From Medicago truncatula (taxonomy: Eukaryota; Streptophyta; Magnoliopsida; Fabales; Fabaceae), in assembly GCF_003473485.1 (NCBI RefSeq), contig NC_053046.1, positions 3,544,001 to 3,608,000 of the forward strand: a stretch of 64,000 nucleotides of DNA, in the 5' to 3' direction. The notes under the pieces were generated by a model. That model was not told where the DNA came from. It was given only the letters and a program-made list of their open reading frames with translations, and did not search any database. A program made the translations under genes and the position numbers. Below, piece after piece: positions 46,061-56,927 of the stretch; positions within the stretch are counted from its first letter, which is position 1; every line of letters starts with the position of its first letter.

Positions 46061-46563
46061 AGGCATGACAATGGGGTGAGGTGGGGATGAGTTTTACATT
46101 TTCCGTCCCCATACCTGATTCTCATATACTTATCTGTTACTCTACCTATACTCAACGGAGATAGAGAAATTGAACATCATCCATGTTCTCGACGGGTTCA
46201 GGTATCCCCGTCCCATCCTCGTCGCCGCATTGAATAATTGTTTTAATAAAAAATAGATGTGTTTTTGCAACCCATAGAGAAATGTTGTAATGCATTATCC
46301 AGCAATATGCTCACTTTAACATTTGTTAGACCGATTGATTTAGTTGCTCCTTTGAATATCAATGGTAGTTTTTATAACACGACAATTATCAAACAGAATA
46401 ACATGACATATCAACATAAAATAATTTTCTACATTCGGGAGGGGTTTGAGTATGGGTTCGAGACCCATCCTATACCCGTGTCTTGAAATCGAGGAAAACC
46501 CAAACTCAGTCAAAACGATGAAAACTTGTCAAATTGAATTTGGTTCGGACGGATCCCTGCCCA
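46061..46563 (-). mobile_element. hAT-like non-autonomous element, copy B, inverted
   Basis: It begins AGGCATGACAATGGGGTGAG and ends GGACGGATCCCTGCCC, the reverse complement of copy A at 37869-38406. Shared text includes GCAATATGCTCACTTTAACA, AATGTTGTAATGCATTATCC and GAGGTGGGGATGAG. The target duplication is imperfect, and about 500 bp is conserved. Confidence 0.65.
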
Positions 46564-47680
46564 TTTATTACATTTCTTATTCATTTTTTATTTTTTTTTA
46601 GTAAATCTCTTATTCATAAAATACCCTCGATCATTTATTATCTCATTTTATCTGATATTTCTCTAAGTACAAATTAAATGGACTTGATAGCCAAGTCAAA
46701 TGCTAATTAAATGTCACATGGGGTAAAGATCTCTGACTTGACTTTAATCTGTGTGTTTCGGTTGGAGTTTGTTCATCGACCATATGTCCATCAACACCTA
46801 CCGTTAAATCATGCTCACTTTTCACTTTTTATTCCTTTTGTTTCACATCAGACAATTTTAAGCTCTTTCCGTCCCTATTGCCCCAACCAGATTATAGTAT
46901 TGTTTTATCTGCATGCGACGTGGTAATATATTTGATTGTTTGTATAATCAGCTTCTATTTACTCATTTTGCCGTAGCACTCGTAAGCCAGAACATTCATG
47001 GACTAAATTTGATCGCTCTAGAACCAACTTATGTTGTAGACTATAATTAATGTTTGGTATATCCTATAAGTTCATTAAACTTATTCATGCTTGCATCATT
47101 GCATTCTACAAAAGGGTCTTCTCTTTTGTGTGCTACAAGTTTATTTTGTCTCTTTTTTCTTTCCAAGGGAAAAGAGAGTTAACAGATATGTGTCTATAAT
47201 TCATTTTTCAATTCTTATGGAGTGTCCTTTACTATTGCTGTTTCTTGCTCTCTCTCTCTCTTTTTTTTTCAAATAAATGAAGAGTATTTTTTTGACAGAA
47301 AAAGAAATGTAGGGTTTTTTTTTTTTTTCAAATAAATGTTGAGTTTGTAATCATAATATTGCTAACATTATTTAAATGATTCAAAATTATATTTGAAAAT
47401 GTCCTCGCAACTATTTTCAAGTATTTCTTTTGTTTATAAATCTGCGAATTGGTATAAAAAAAAAAAAAAAAACTCAATGATCAATAAATTTAGTAACAAT
47501 AATACCTTCATCTTTATTTCTGGAGAATTTTTTTGTCTATTTTTATAGGATCAACCATTTCAAATTTTAAAATGCATCAATTATCAACAACAAGTACTAT
47601 ATATGATTTGAAGGTAAATTAACAAACTTGGAAAACAATACAAATTAATTGTTTACAAAATTATTATTATTACCAACTTT

Positions 47681-47701
47681 TTTTTTTTTTTTTTGACAAG
47701 G
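47681..47701 (-). mobile_element. Orphan retroposon tail with target-site duplication
   Basis: A 21-bp insert of poly-T and GACAAGG is flanked by the 11-bp duplication TTACCAACTTT (47670-47680 and 47702-47712). On the minus strand it reads CCTTGTC plus poly-A. It lies in the NAC leader intron. Confidence 0.72.
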
Positions 47702-48182
47702 TTACCAACTTTCTTAATTTTTATAATTTCCGCGGGAGGTCCATTATTTAGTGATTGAGGTAACATTTAATATGGTTGTTATCAATCTTCCAATTTTTAT
47801 TACAAAAAGTATTATCTTTTAACTCTACTTAATAGGTTCATATTAAAATGACTCGATATTTAATACTTTTTGTGTGAAATAAAAAATTATGATGATCAAA
47901 ATATTCCCGGTCTATACCTTATTTAGACATGAATTTAGTTTAATTCAAGCTTTCTTGGCTTGTCTTGCTTCTTCTTTTTACTTCTTATCTAACCTAATTG
48001 ACATAGATACTTCAGTGTTCAATATTGTCCTTTATAGTGCCTGTGTTATTCTGAAGTGGAAGTGAATCTCATAATTTAATTAGTGCACCGTAGACACATT
48101 ATTCACCGCTTATAATTTAATATTGTTTGTTTTCCCCTCAAATGCGTGCAGGTTGAATTTGAATTATCTATAGCTAGCAGAT

Positions 48183-49577
48183 ATGAACAATTTCTCACAC
48201 GTTCCTCCTGGATTTCGTTTCCATCCCACTGATGAAGAACTTGTTGATCACTACCTTAGGAAAAAGATAGCTTCTAAAAGGATTGATCTTGATATCATTA
48301 AAGATGTTGATCTCTATAAGATTGAGCCGTGGGATCTACAAGGTACTTAATTACTCCTTCCAATCTTATATATAAGAAAAAGTTGAGTCAACAAAAGTTG
48401 ATGTGTCTGATTCAAATAAAACTAGATACATCAAATTTTATTGACCTAAGATACATTCTCGTATATATAGTACCGGAAGGAGTATTTACAAGTCTAGCTC
48501 CAAGACTATATATTAATTTATTAATAATAAGTAAAAGTAGATGCTCACATTTGTTGCTTGCTTTGTATTGAAACAAGAAGAGTTATGCAAAATAGGAAGT
48601 GATGAACAAACTGAATGGTACTTCTTTAGTCATAAAGATAAGAAGTATCCAACGAGCAGTCGTACAAATAGAGCTACAAAAGCAGGATTCTGGAAAGCTA
48701 CAGGAAGAGACAAAGCAATTTATTCTAACCATATTTGTCTGATTGGAATGAGAAAGACTCTTGTCTTCTATAAAGGAAGAGCACCTAATGGTCAAAAATC
48801 TGATTGGATCATGCATGAGTATCGCTTAGAAACAAATGAAAATGGAACTACTCCTCAGGTAATAATACTTATAATAAGCACATATTTAATATTTTCTTTC
48901 TTTTTCTGAAAAACAAGAATATATTATCATCTTGTCGTCTAATGTAATAAGCACATATTTTATAGGAAGAAGGATGGGTTGTGTGTAAAGTGTTCAAGAA
49001 ACGAATAGCTACAACAATGAGGAAAATGGACGATTCACCATGTTGGTATGATGATCAAGTATCATTCATGCAATCAGAGCTTGAATCCCCAAGCAGAATT
49101 TCTTCTCATCACCCTTATAATGCATCATACCAACATCAACAACAGCATTATCCTTGCAAACAAGAGTTGGATCAATTGCAATACAATATACACATTAATA
49201 ATAATGATGCTAATAATTTCCTACAACTTCCACAACTAGAAAACCTCAATTCTCCTATGCAATGCTCATTATCAACACATTCAATGACTCAAGAACAATA
49301 TGGCCAGCAACAAAGTATGCAAATGCTTTATGGTGGTAGCAATGATTTACAAGCAGTAGTGGAGCAATCAAATGAATGGAAAGCACTAGACAAATTTGTT
49401 GCTTCTCGTCTAAGTCAAGATCAAGATCATGCTTCTAAGGGAACTAGTAGTTATTGTAATGTGGCTCAACAAATTGCTTTGCTATCAAATGATGAATCCA
49501 AAAAATCAGAAACTGGTGGCCAGGAACATGTGACTTCAATCTCCAACTCAAATTGTCAGATTGACACGTGGAAATGA
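48183..49577 (+). CDS. NAC transcription factor, VND4/5/6 type (xylem vessel identity)
   Basis: Exons 48183-48342, 48581-48858 and 48966-49577 join in frame to 349 residues. The NAC domain spans about 1-165 with subdomains [115 protein letters not shown]. The variable C-terminus has [30 protein letters not shown] and the terminal QIDTWK, all VND-type motifs. Such factors switch on secondary wall and cell-death programmes in vessels. Oddities are SS in place of GT in YPTGTRTNRAT and an extra residue before LIGMRKT. Intron 1 carries a Stowaway MITE. I prefer the acceptor at 48580 (QELCKIG); 48576 is out of frame and 48577 would add one Glu. Confidence 0.94.
48354..48482. mobile_element. Stowaway MITE in NAC intron 1
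   Basis: CTCCTTCCAATCTTATATAT at the left and AGTACCGGAAGGAG at the right, with TA on both sides (48352-48353 and 48483-48484). It is 129 bp and fills over half of intron 1. Its end is only nine bases from the donor GT. Confidence 0.82.
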
Positions 49578-50755
49578 AAATTTGTAACTATATATGAAGA
49601 TGCATATTAATATTATATATTATAGGGAGTAGTACAGTTTAACTCCTACAAAAATTAAAAGGGTTTATGTACATAGTAAACCCTTATAAAGCATTGTTAA
49701 ATATTCTTATCAGGTTGAACCTCTTGTACAAGAGAAACCGACCATTAATACTCTGCAACTGATATTTAAGTTGCTACAACTATAGCAAATAGTTCTTGCT
49801 TCTAGTTGAAATCAAAGTTTATTACTTTTTTATTTACTTTTGTTTAATTAGGCAGTTACTTTTGTAATTTGTTAATTTTACTTGAAACCTATATATCATT
49901 ATACGCAGCTAGGAAGTGTGTGATAGATTGTAAAGGCTTAATTAATAATTACCAAGCATATGTATATGTACAATATTTTTCTCTTCCTACTATTCAATTC
50001 ATACGTCATTATTTGTGCAGTTATACTATGTATCTAAAAGTTTCAATTTTCAATAACCTCATAAAAATATAAGTGTTTCAAAAGCAACCGAAATGTGGTT
50101 GCATTATATATAGTGTTTTTATTGGTTTTTGTGTATGAAAAAAATCATGTTAGAGAAGAAGGTTTGTCTCACACACACACACACATAGACACACACCACC
50201 ATTTTCTTAATTCAAAGGTGCATTTCGTTCCATGAGTCCGCAGCTTATGAAACATGGTTTTACTCAAGCCGAATGCAAGGTAAGGTGGTGAGACTCTGAG
50301 CAGTATTTTTTTTTTTTATCAGCAAAGAAATTGAATATATTAAAAGGGAGAGAAATACTCGAACCCATATTACAAATAGAGTCTAAAGAAACAATAAACT
50401 AGTACATTTTAGTCATATTATGACCTACTGGAATATGACTTTCAACTGTTGGGATGCCATTTGCTCGCACGAAAATTTTGTTATTATACAAAAATAATAT
50501 TCAAAATTGTACTTGTAATATTAAAAGCAAGAATTGATCGTTAAATAAATTTATTGTCATAGTATTCATTATTTTTTTCAAGATTTTAAATTGCATACAC
50601 AATATGTGTATGAGCTTCTTTTACAACTATTATCAATCACAATTCATGGAGTGGTTGGTTACTAATTGACTAATATGTGATTACCAATTGGCCAACTTCT
50701 ATTTAATGATGTGTATAGCATACAGCATGAATATATCTATTGCATATATAAATTA
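49578..50755. other. Intergenic, NAC 3' flank
   Basis: A (CA)n run is at 50170-50184. No other gene or bounded element was recognised. Confidence 0.45.
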
Positions 50756-51073
50756 GATTTAATTGCAGTTTTGATCCTCATATTTTCATTTTGCAAAATT
50801 GGTCTTCCTATTTTAAAATTCGACAATTTTGGTACCTCTATCAAATATTTTGTCTAAAATTTTGTGATATGATATGTTTTAAATGAAGTTTTCAAGGAAT
50901 TTTGTTACAATTTCATCGATGTTCAAATCATATTCCATGACATTTAAAATTTATCACATCACATCTTTATAGTTCAAAAATATGAGCGAGAGGCCAAAAC
51001 TGTCAAATTTTAAAATAGGGGGACCAATTCTTCAAAATGGTGAAAATAGAGGGACTAAAACTGCAAATAAGCC
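50756..51073. mobile_element. MITE, Mutator-type, with a 9-bp TSD
   Basis: A 318-bp element: left end GATTTAATTGCAGTTTTGAT, right end (inverted) GGCTTATTTGCAGTTTTAGT. The arms are about 90 bp (CATTTTGCAAAATTGGTC, TATTTTAAAATTCGACAATT). The near-perfect 9-bp duplication is TATAAATTA (50747-50755) and TGTAAATTA (51074-51082). Confidence 0.75.
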
Positions 51074-51210
51074 TGTAAATTAAATTCTTTTTTCAATTTT
51101 AATTACTAAAAAGTTCACAATAAATTTTAAAAAAATAAAGGATGTATTATGATTTTTGAAAACAAAATTGGCGAAATGGAAAGAGAAACAAAAAAATACC
51201 AAAATAAAAA

Positions 51211-51562
51211 GAAGACTTAAATATGTCTTTAGTCCCTGCACTTTCATCAGATTTTGGCATTGGTCCCTACACTTTTTTTTTTATTGGAATTGGTCCCTCC
51301 ACTTTGTAAAAATATTGGTACTGGTCCCTCTCTTAACTTTCTGTTAAAAATAAAACACAAAACTATTGGTATTGGTCCCTGCACTTTGTAAAAATATTGG
51401 TATTGGTGCCACGTGGCGTGAAATGATTGGGTCACGTGGCACTCTGTTAGTTGTGTTTTTTTTTTTAACAGAGAGACCAATACCAATATTTTTACAAAGT
51501 GCAGGGACCAATGCCAAACAAAAAAGTTCAGGGACCAATGCCAAAATCTGATGAAAATCCAA
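51211..51562. mobile_element. MITE-like inverted repeat with internal repetition
   Basis: The left part GACTTAAATATGTCTTTAGT, with repeated units GGCATTGGTCCC and TTGTAAAAATATTGGTA, is inverted at the right (GGGACCAATGCCAAA, TACCAATATTTTTACAAAGT). The unit TTGGTCCCT recurs several times, so the element is a nest of inverted and direct copies. The reading frames in it (51247-51645 and others) translate these repeats and are not genes. Confidence 0.6.
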
Positions 51563-51655
51563 GAGAAAAAAAAACGTCTCTTGCTTTCCCTTTTTTCTTT
51601 TTTCGTCTGTTGTGTTTTTGAAGTAAAGTGATAGAAATGACACAAATAATTAAAA

Positions 51656-52567
51656 GAGTATTGCTATTTGGTACGGATATTACCGTACGAAAATTTACGG
51701 ACGCGTGTGAATTGTCATTATGCACGCGCTAAATTTCACACATTAAAATAAAATAAATCAAGACTAAATTAAAACCCCGTCTTCTTTCCCTTCATTTTTA
51801 ACCCACCGCTTTTGATGCCTTAACCCACCATGTGACATATATTAAAACCCCTCATTTGTACATATGTCCTTCTTTTTTAGGTGCAGAAAGAAAGTATTCT
51901 TTCCACTTGATATTATTGTACATGCACCTAAAACTAAAACCCCTTCTTCTTCCCCTTTATCTCCAATGGCTCTTACCACACCCCAAAGGTACAACAATGT
52001 TTGTAGTGTGCTGAGCTATTTTCCAATTTTTCTTAATTCAGAATTTAATCATTTTTCCTAATATAAATGATTTGATTTTCATGTGGATTTTTGGGTGTTT
52101 CATATTGATGAATGAGTAATTTTAGTGTGATATTGTTTTATCTACAAACCAATGTTATGTGATATTGTACTCTTTTGGTGGTGGAATTCAAAGGAATGCT
52201 TGGTGAGATGATGAGTAGTAGGTGTTGGGGCTGTTTATCTGCTGGATTTTGACTTTTGATGGTGGTGTTGTTGCATGCTGTTTATTGGCGCTGAAGGTGG
52301 GTTTTGACAGTGAGGCTGGGATACTCATTTGTGTTTCGGTATCAGCAAGAAAGTTTGCTGCCTGCTGTTGTTTTTCAAGCATGTGTGCGGTGCGGCCTGG
52401 ATTGAACTTGTGTTGGGCTGTTTTGTGTTGTTTTGGTTTCGGATGTGTTGCTGCTGCAAGCCTGCAAGTGGTTTCCTTTGGACAGAACTGCAGCGCGTGC
52501 AAATATGTTACTTTCACGCGTCCGTGAAAATTCTTGCGCAATACGTCCGTACAAAATAGCATTTTCC
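51656..52567. mobile_element. Mutator-like element with 9-bp TSD and gene-like interior (possible Pack-MULE)
   Basis: A 912-bp element with about 80-bp imperfect inverted ends (GAGTATTGCTATTTGGTACG and, inverted, GGAAAATGCTATTTTGTACG, both continuing into ACGGACGCGTG and GCACGCG). A perfect 9-bp duplication TAATTAAAA lies at 51647-51655 and 52568-52576. The interior has a leader-like stretch and an ATG at 51966 reading MALTTPQR, then a possible donor GTACAAC, plus a GC-richer region (52200-52480) unlike its surroundings. No transposase. Capture of a host fragment is an inference. Confidence 0.7.
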
Positions 52568-52768
52568 TAATTAAAATTACACTCATACCAACTCCCTAAC
52601 CAAAAAAAATAATAGAAATGACATAAAGCACTTGCCAGACCAAAAAAATACAATAAAAAAAAAAAAAGATTGAAAATTACACTCACTTTGGTTTTGCAGT
52701 CACATTATCTTGGTCGAAGTTGGTTAGGGTTTATAGTTCGAAAATTGTAGGTTGTGAAGCAAGCAACA

Positions 52769-52921
52769 ATGGAAGAAGAGAACTTGTTAAAGGAAGCAAA
52801 TAAACTTCCATGGGAGGATCGTCTCTCCACAAGAATTGGAAGATACACAATGAGACCAATATCGAATTGTCGGGGTCTTTGCAACTCACCGATCCCAAGG
52901 ACCATTGCATTCGTGATTTCT
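52769..52921 (+). pseudogene. First-exon fragment of a MOR1/XMAP215 microtubule-associated protein gene
   Basis: The frame from 52769 reads MEEENLLKEANKLPWEDRL, matching the N-terminus of plant MOR1 (EDEKLLKEAKKLPWEDRL). After that a one-base loss shifts the frame, and the homologous text continues in the other frame as HKNWKIHNETNIELSGSLQL then TDPKDHCIRDF, ending at a donor-like GTTAGT at 52922. This is where MOR1 exon 1 should end. Intact MOR1 is a very large TOG-domain protein that controls microtubule growth, and no further exon is seen here. An isolated, broken genomic fragment. Confidence 0.75.
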
Positions 52922-52999
52922 GTTAGTGTATTTTTTTTTGTTCTTTTTTTTTCATTTTGGTTAGGGTTTTTCGTGTTTCCTAATTCTATGTGACGATCG

Positions 53000-53755
53000 T
53001 TCACGGTCTTTTTGGTTGGTGGTTTTTTAGTTGATATAATTTTTATAAATCAAAAGAATAAGTTAATTTTGCAAAGATAAAAAATTATGGAAATTAACAT
53101 GAAACTGGTCACGTGCATAAAAAACAAAATATAATTTTAAAATTTGAATTAATATTAAATAGTTAAATTAGTTGTAAAAAATGTTAAAATAAAATTAGAA
53201 ATTAGAGAAAATTGTTTAAATATAATCAAAATTGATATGAGTATTTTTGAAAAAAAAAAAATTAATGGAACATAAATAATACAAATCAGTTGAACTTTTT
53301 GGATAGATAAAAAAAATAAAAATTTACAAAGAACTCTCTTCCAGAGAACTTCTAATTTCTTTTAGAAGAGTTGGATGATTGTTTATAACACCTGTGTACA
53401 GTTTACCAATGGTTTATGCTTGATTGTTTATAACACCAGTGTGTACAGTCCATCATCAATGGTTTATGCTTCAGAGCAGCTTTTATCACTTGATGCATGT
53501 TAAAGATAATTCCCTCTTGGAACGACAGTTCAATATTGTTTGTAAAAGTACTGCAATACTGACTTGTTGCAATACTTAAACCAGCCAAACAACTTCTTGT
53601 TGATGCATTTTAGAATGCCAGCCTATTCTCTTAGACTATTTGCTGTAACTCTTTATTTTGCTAGATTTTTTTATAAGACATTACAATGAAGTCGAATTTT
53701 ATTTTATTGTTGAAATCAAATCTTCATCTATATTTTTTTGTAAGTAGTCATCAAA
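53000..53755. other. Unassigned DNA with a short tandem repeat
   Basis: A roughly 45-bp unit (TTGTTTATAACACCTGTGTA, CAATGGTTTATGCT) is repeated at about 53380-53422 and 53422-53469. No gene was recognised. Confidence 0.45.
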
Positions 53756-54720
53756 ACATGCGATAAAGTCAAGAATTGGGCGAATATCCGAGCTTTGAGG
53801 GCTGTTTTGGTTCTCTTTGAAAATATGTCTAGGCTGAAGGTAAACTATCACAAGAGCAGTTTGTTTGGTATTAACATTGAGGACTCGTGGTTGTATTAGG
53901 TTGCTTTTATTTTATCGTGCAAAGTGGGTCGCATTCCTTTCATTTATCTTGGCCTCCCCATTGGAGATGATTCTAGACGTTTATCTTTTTGGGATCCGGT
54001 TATTATCGTATAAAATCTAGGCTGTCTGATTGGAAAAGCAGAAATTTGTCTTATGGGGGCCGTTTGATTCTCCTCAAATCCGTTTTGTCTTCAATGCATG
54101 TCTATGCCCTATCCTTTTTCAGAGCTCCCGTAGGTATAATCTCTTCCATCGAATCTATTCTTATTAAAAAAATTTGGGGTGGGGGTGAGGATAATAGGAA
54201 AATTGCTTGGGTTGACTGGAACTCTGTTTGTATGAGTAAGGAGGTTGGTAGTTTGGGGGTAAGGAGATTGAAAGAGTTTAACATTGCTCTTATTGCTAAA
54301 TGGTGTTGGAGGTGTTTAATGGATAGAGACAGGTTGTGGTTTAGAGTTTTATTGTCCCGTTATGGTGAGGAGAGAGGGCGGATTAGAGAGGGTGATAGGA
54401 TGGGGTCGGCGTGGTGGAAGGAAATTGTTAAAATTCGAGAGGGGATAGGTGTGGAAGGAGAAAGTTGGTTTGAAGCTAATATTATAAAGCGTCTCGGTAA
54501 CGGCCTTAACACTTATTTTTGGTCCGATTGTTGGGTGGGGAATGAGTCGTTGATGGAGAGGTTTAGGAGACTATTTGACTTATCAGTTCACCAGGATTTG
54601 ACGGTGGGTGCTATGCACGCCTTAGGTTGGGGAGAGAATGGGGAGGCTTGGAGGTGGAGATGTCGATTGTTTGCCTGGGAGGTAAATCCGCCCATGGTCA
54701 CCATAATCATTGGGCATGTA
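53755..54720 (+). mobile_element. LINE (L1-type) ORF2 remnant
   Basis: The upstream frame reads SRLKVNYHKSSLFGI and RIPFIYLGLPIGDDSRRLSF with a stop in between. The long frame from 53989 then gives IKSRLSDWKSRNLSYGGRLI, KKIWGGGEDNRKIAWVDWNS, LGVRRLKEFNIALIAKWCWR and FWSDCWVGNE. These are the C-terminal reverse transcriptase and thumb/connection motifs of plant LINEs. It is cut at both ends: no endonuclease at the left, and similarity stops at about 54690 (RLFAWE). The long open frame suggests it is younger than the fragment at 1680. Confidence 0.88.
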
Positions 54721-54829
54721 TGTCAACCTAGTTATCTAATTCATAATTTTCACAAAAAGAGACCAAGTGTGAGTGAAAGATCGGCATGCGTGCTGATCAT
54801 GGATGGATCACAGGCTAGGGTATAACAAA

Positions 54830-56927
54830 AAAAGTAAAATCAAGAAAGAGTAATTTGCCGGAAATTCTAATACATTTTTTTTATGATACTTATTGTAGGA
54901 GGGATACATAAAATTAATTACTTTTAAATAAATAAGAATAAATATTTAATCAAGAGGAAGCACATCTACCCAAGAAACAAAAAGAAAAAAGAAAAAAAAA
55001 CTCGCAAATATTATGTTATTGAGCACGTCATACCTACATCTACAATGTTGTATTATTCAATTTGCAATTTTTACAACGAGAGCCCTCTCAACTCCAATCT
55101 TCATATGTTTAATAAGAAAAATGTTATTGTCATGGATGCGATGAATCACATGCAAATTTGTCACGAACACAACATGAATAATAATTGGGATTTATTAAGA
55201 CTATTGTGTTACTGACTGTTATAAAACACCATGTTAAGATAATAATAACATCGCTATGAGCTTCTGTAGTAATTTCTTATCCAGAAACAGAAATTAAAAA
55301 GAAAAGGATATATACTTTTTTTTCTTCTTCTAGATATGTAGGCCACACACAAATCGTAGTAGATACTCATAAGTTAACCAGAAATGGTGGTTAAGCCAAG
55401 TTTTCTCCAAAATGTTGACTTCAGAAATAATGTTTCTCCACCAAAAGGCTAGTGAGGCGGTTTTGATTCTGTTATTAAATTTCTCTGTATTTTGAACTCT
55501 GTTTTGGCTTTGAGTACACCTTATGCTCAGATTTATCTTACAAAAGAATTCAAATATTGCTTATCAACAACGATGATTTCTACTACGGTTAATCACTATT
55601 AGTAATAGCTTTTTGTTATACAAAAACATGCACAAAATGGATGGATCAGATGACTTTGAATTTGGATGGTAATGGACTACTAAAAAAAAATTAACAATCA
55701 ACTAAAAGAGATCAATAGTGCTATTTGGTAAACTAGTTTATGTCACCATCATTGTTGGACTGAATCAAAAGATCAATATTCTTGCAATTAGTTCATAGCC
55801 ACCATTATGCCATGAGATCCTTAATGTGTAGAGAAATTGTGATGTTTGAACTGTCTCAAACAACCTAACAAATTGGTGCCATGCACCCAACAAATCCTAG
55901 TTGCTCGAACCTCCATTCTCATAAAACGCTAACCGGGACTACGACGTTGCTTCTGCACCCGAGTCTCTCGCGCGAAGCCACTATTAACTTTGCACCACAA
56001 AATCTTTCTTGCAACACCGCAATTCTACCTCCACCAACCCGCATACCCATCTGAACGAAAATAAAAGACTAATATGTAAACCTGTAATGAGTTGAAGGTT
56101 TAAAAAAATAGGGTGAAGTGGCCAACGGTTGAAAGTGTATTCAAAGAAGTGTGTAAGGAGTGTGTTGCTATCATTTCTCTAATTATGTAAACCACGTTTA
56201 ACACAATTTTCTATCTCTTCCTGATTGTCTATCACTTCAATATGGGAGATGTTAGGCAAGATTACTCATTTGTATAAATATAATGCACAAATCCACTGTC
56301 AACCTTGGTCCTTAAGTTATTGAGAAACATCAAAATGTGGGTTTTTTCCTCCTTACAGTAGCTATTTTCCAAAGAACAGTTGTTCAGTATTGACCCAAAT
56401 GTAAAATTCTGCAGCAATTTATGAGTAGAGTGTATAACAGTCCACTTCATAGGGCAAGGTGGATAATCATATTATTCAAGCGTGGGGAAGATCTGTATGG
56501 AATATATTTATTTCTTTTTCGCAATATCATAAATAACATGTAAAAGTTATCTATTTCGCTATAGATTTACAATTGCCTAAAACGAAGATCCACACACAGA
56601 TTCAAACAAGAAATTGATCTTCAAAGATCATGAAAGTTTTGTCATATATTTCAATGAGAAATCATGACCAAAACAAGGAGCGTGATTCTATATCCAGCAA
56701 ATGAGGAAGTAGATCTTACATGGGAGAAAGATGACTTCACTAAATAGTTTCTGGCTCTAAACTGAGACCAAAATACCCAACACAAACAAATAGGGTAGTT
56801 CAAGAAAGTGCTTCATTTGTTCAATGCAATTATGCTCTTAGAAGTCCAAAGATCACAAATAGCCTCAATTTTTGTCCCTGATATATGTACAAGAATATGG
56901 TCTGATGGCAATCATTACTCCAGGTAA
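54830..56927. other. Intergenic, no gene recognised
   Basis: A GC-richer stretch at 55900-56050 (CGGGACTACGACGTTGCTTC, GAGTCTCTCGCGCGAAGCCA) stands out but was not identified. The rest is AT-rich 3' flank of the TL17-like gene. Confidence 0.4.

Larger units (their letters stand above)
45300..48151 (+). other. NAC gene 5' leader exon and 2.4-kb leader intron (inferred)
   Basis: Pyrimidine-rich sequence from about 45360 resembles a plant leader. AATCAAGTTTAAG|GTTATT is a likely donor at 45767 and AATGCGTGCAG ends the intron at 48151, 31 bp before the start codon. The intron contains a hAT-like element (46061-46563) and an orphan retroposon tail (47681-47701). Leader introns of this size are common in NAC genes. 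Confidence 0.6.

Noticed and set aside
51247-51645. Overlapping frames of 99-132 codons with repeated IGIGP/TNTN-like motifs
   Set aside because: They read through the direct and inverted TTGGTCCCT units of a MITE nest in several frames on both strands.
52188-52586. Frames of 76-132 codons inside the Mutator-like element, some Cys-rich
   Set aside because: They overlap on both strands, cross the element's terminal repeat, and show no domain. I kept the element as the feature.
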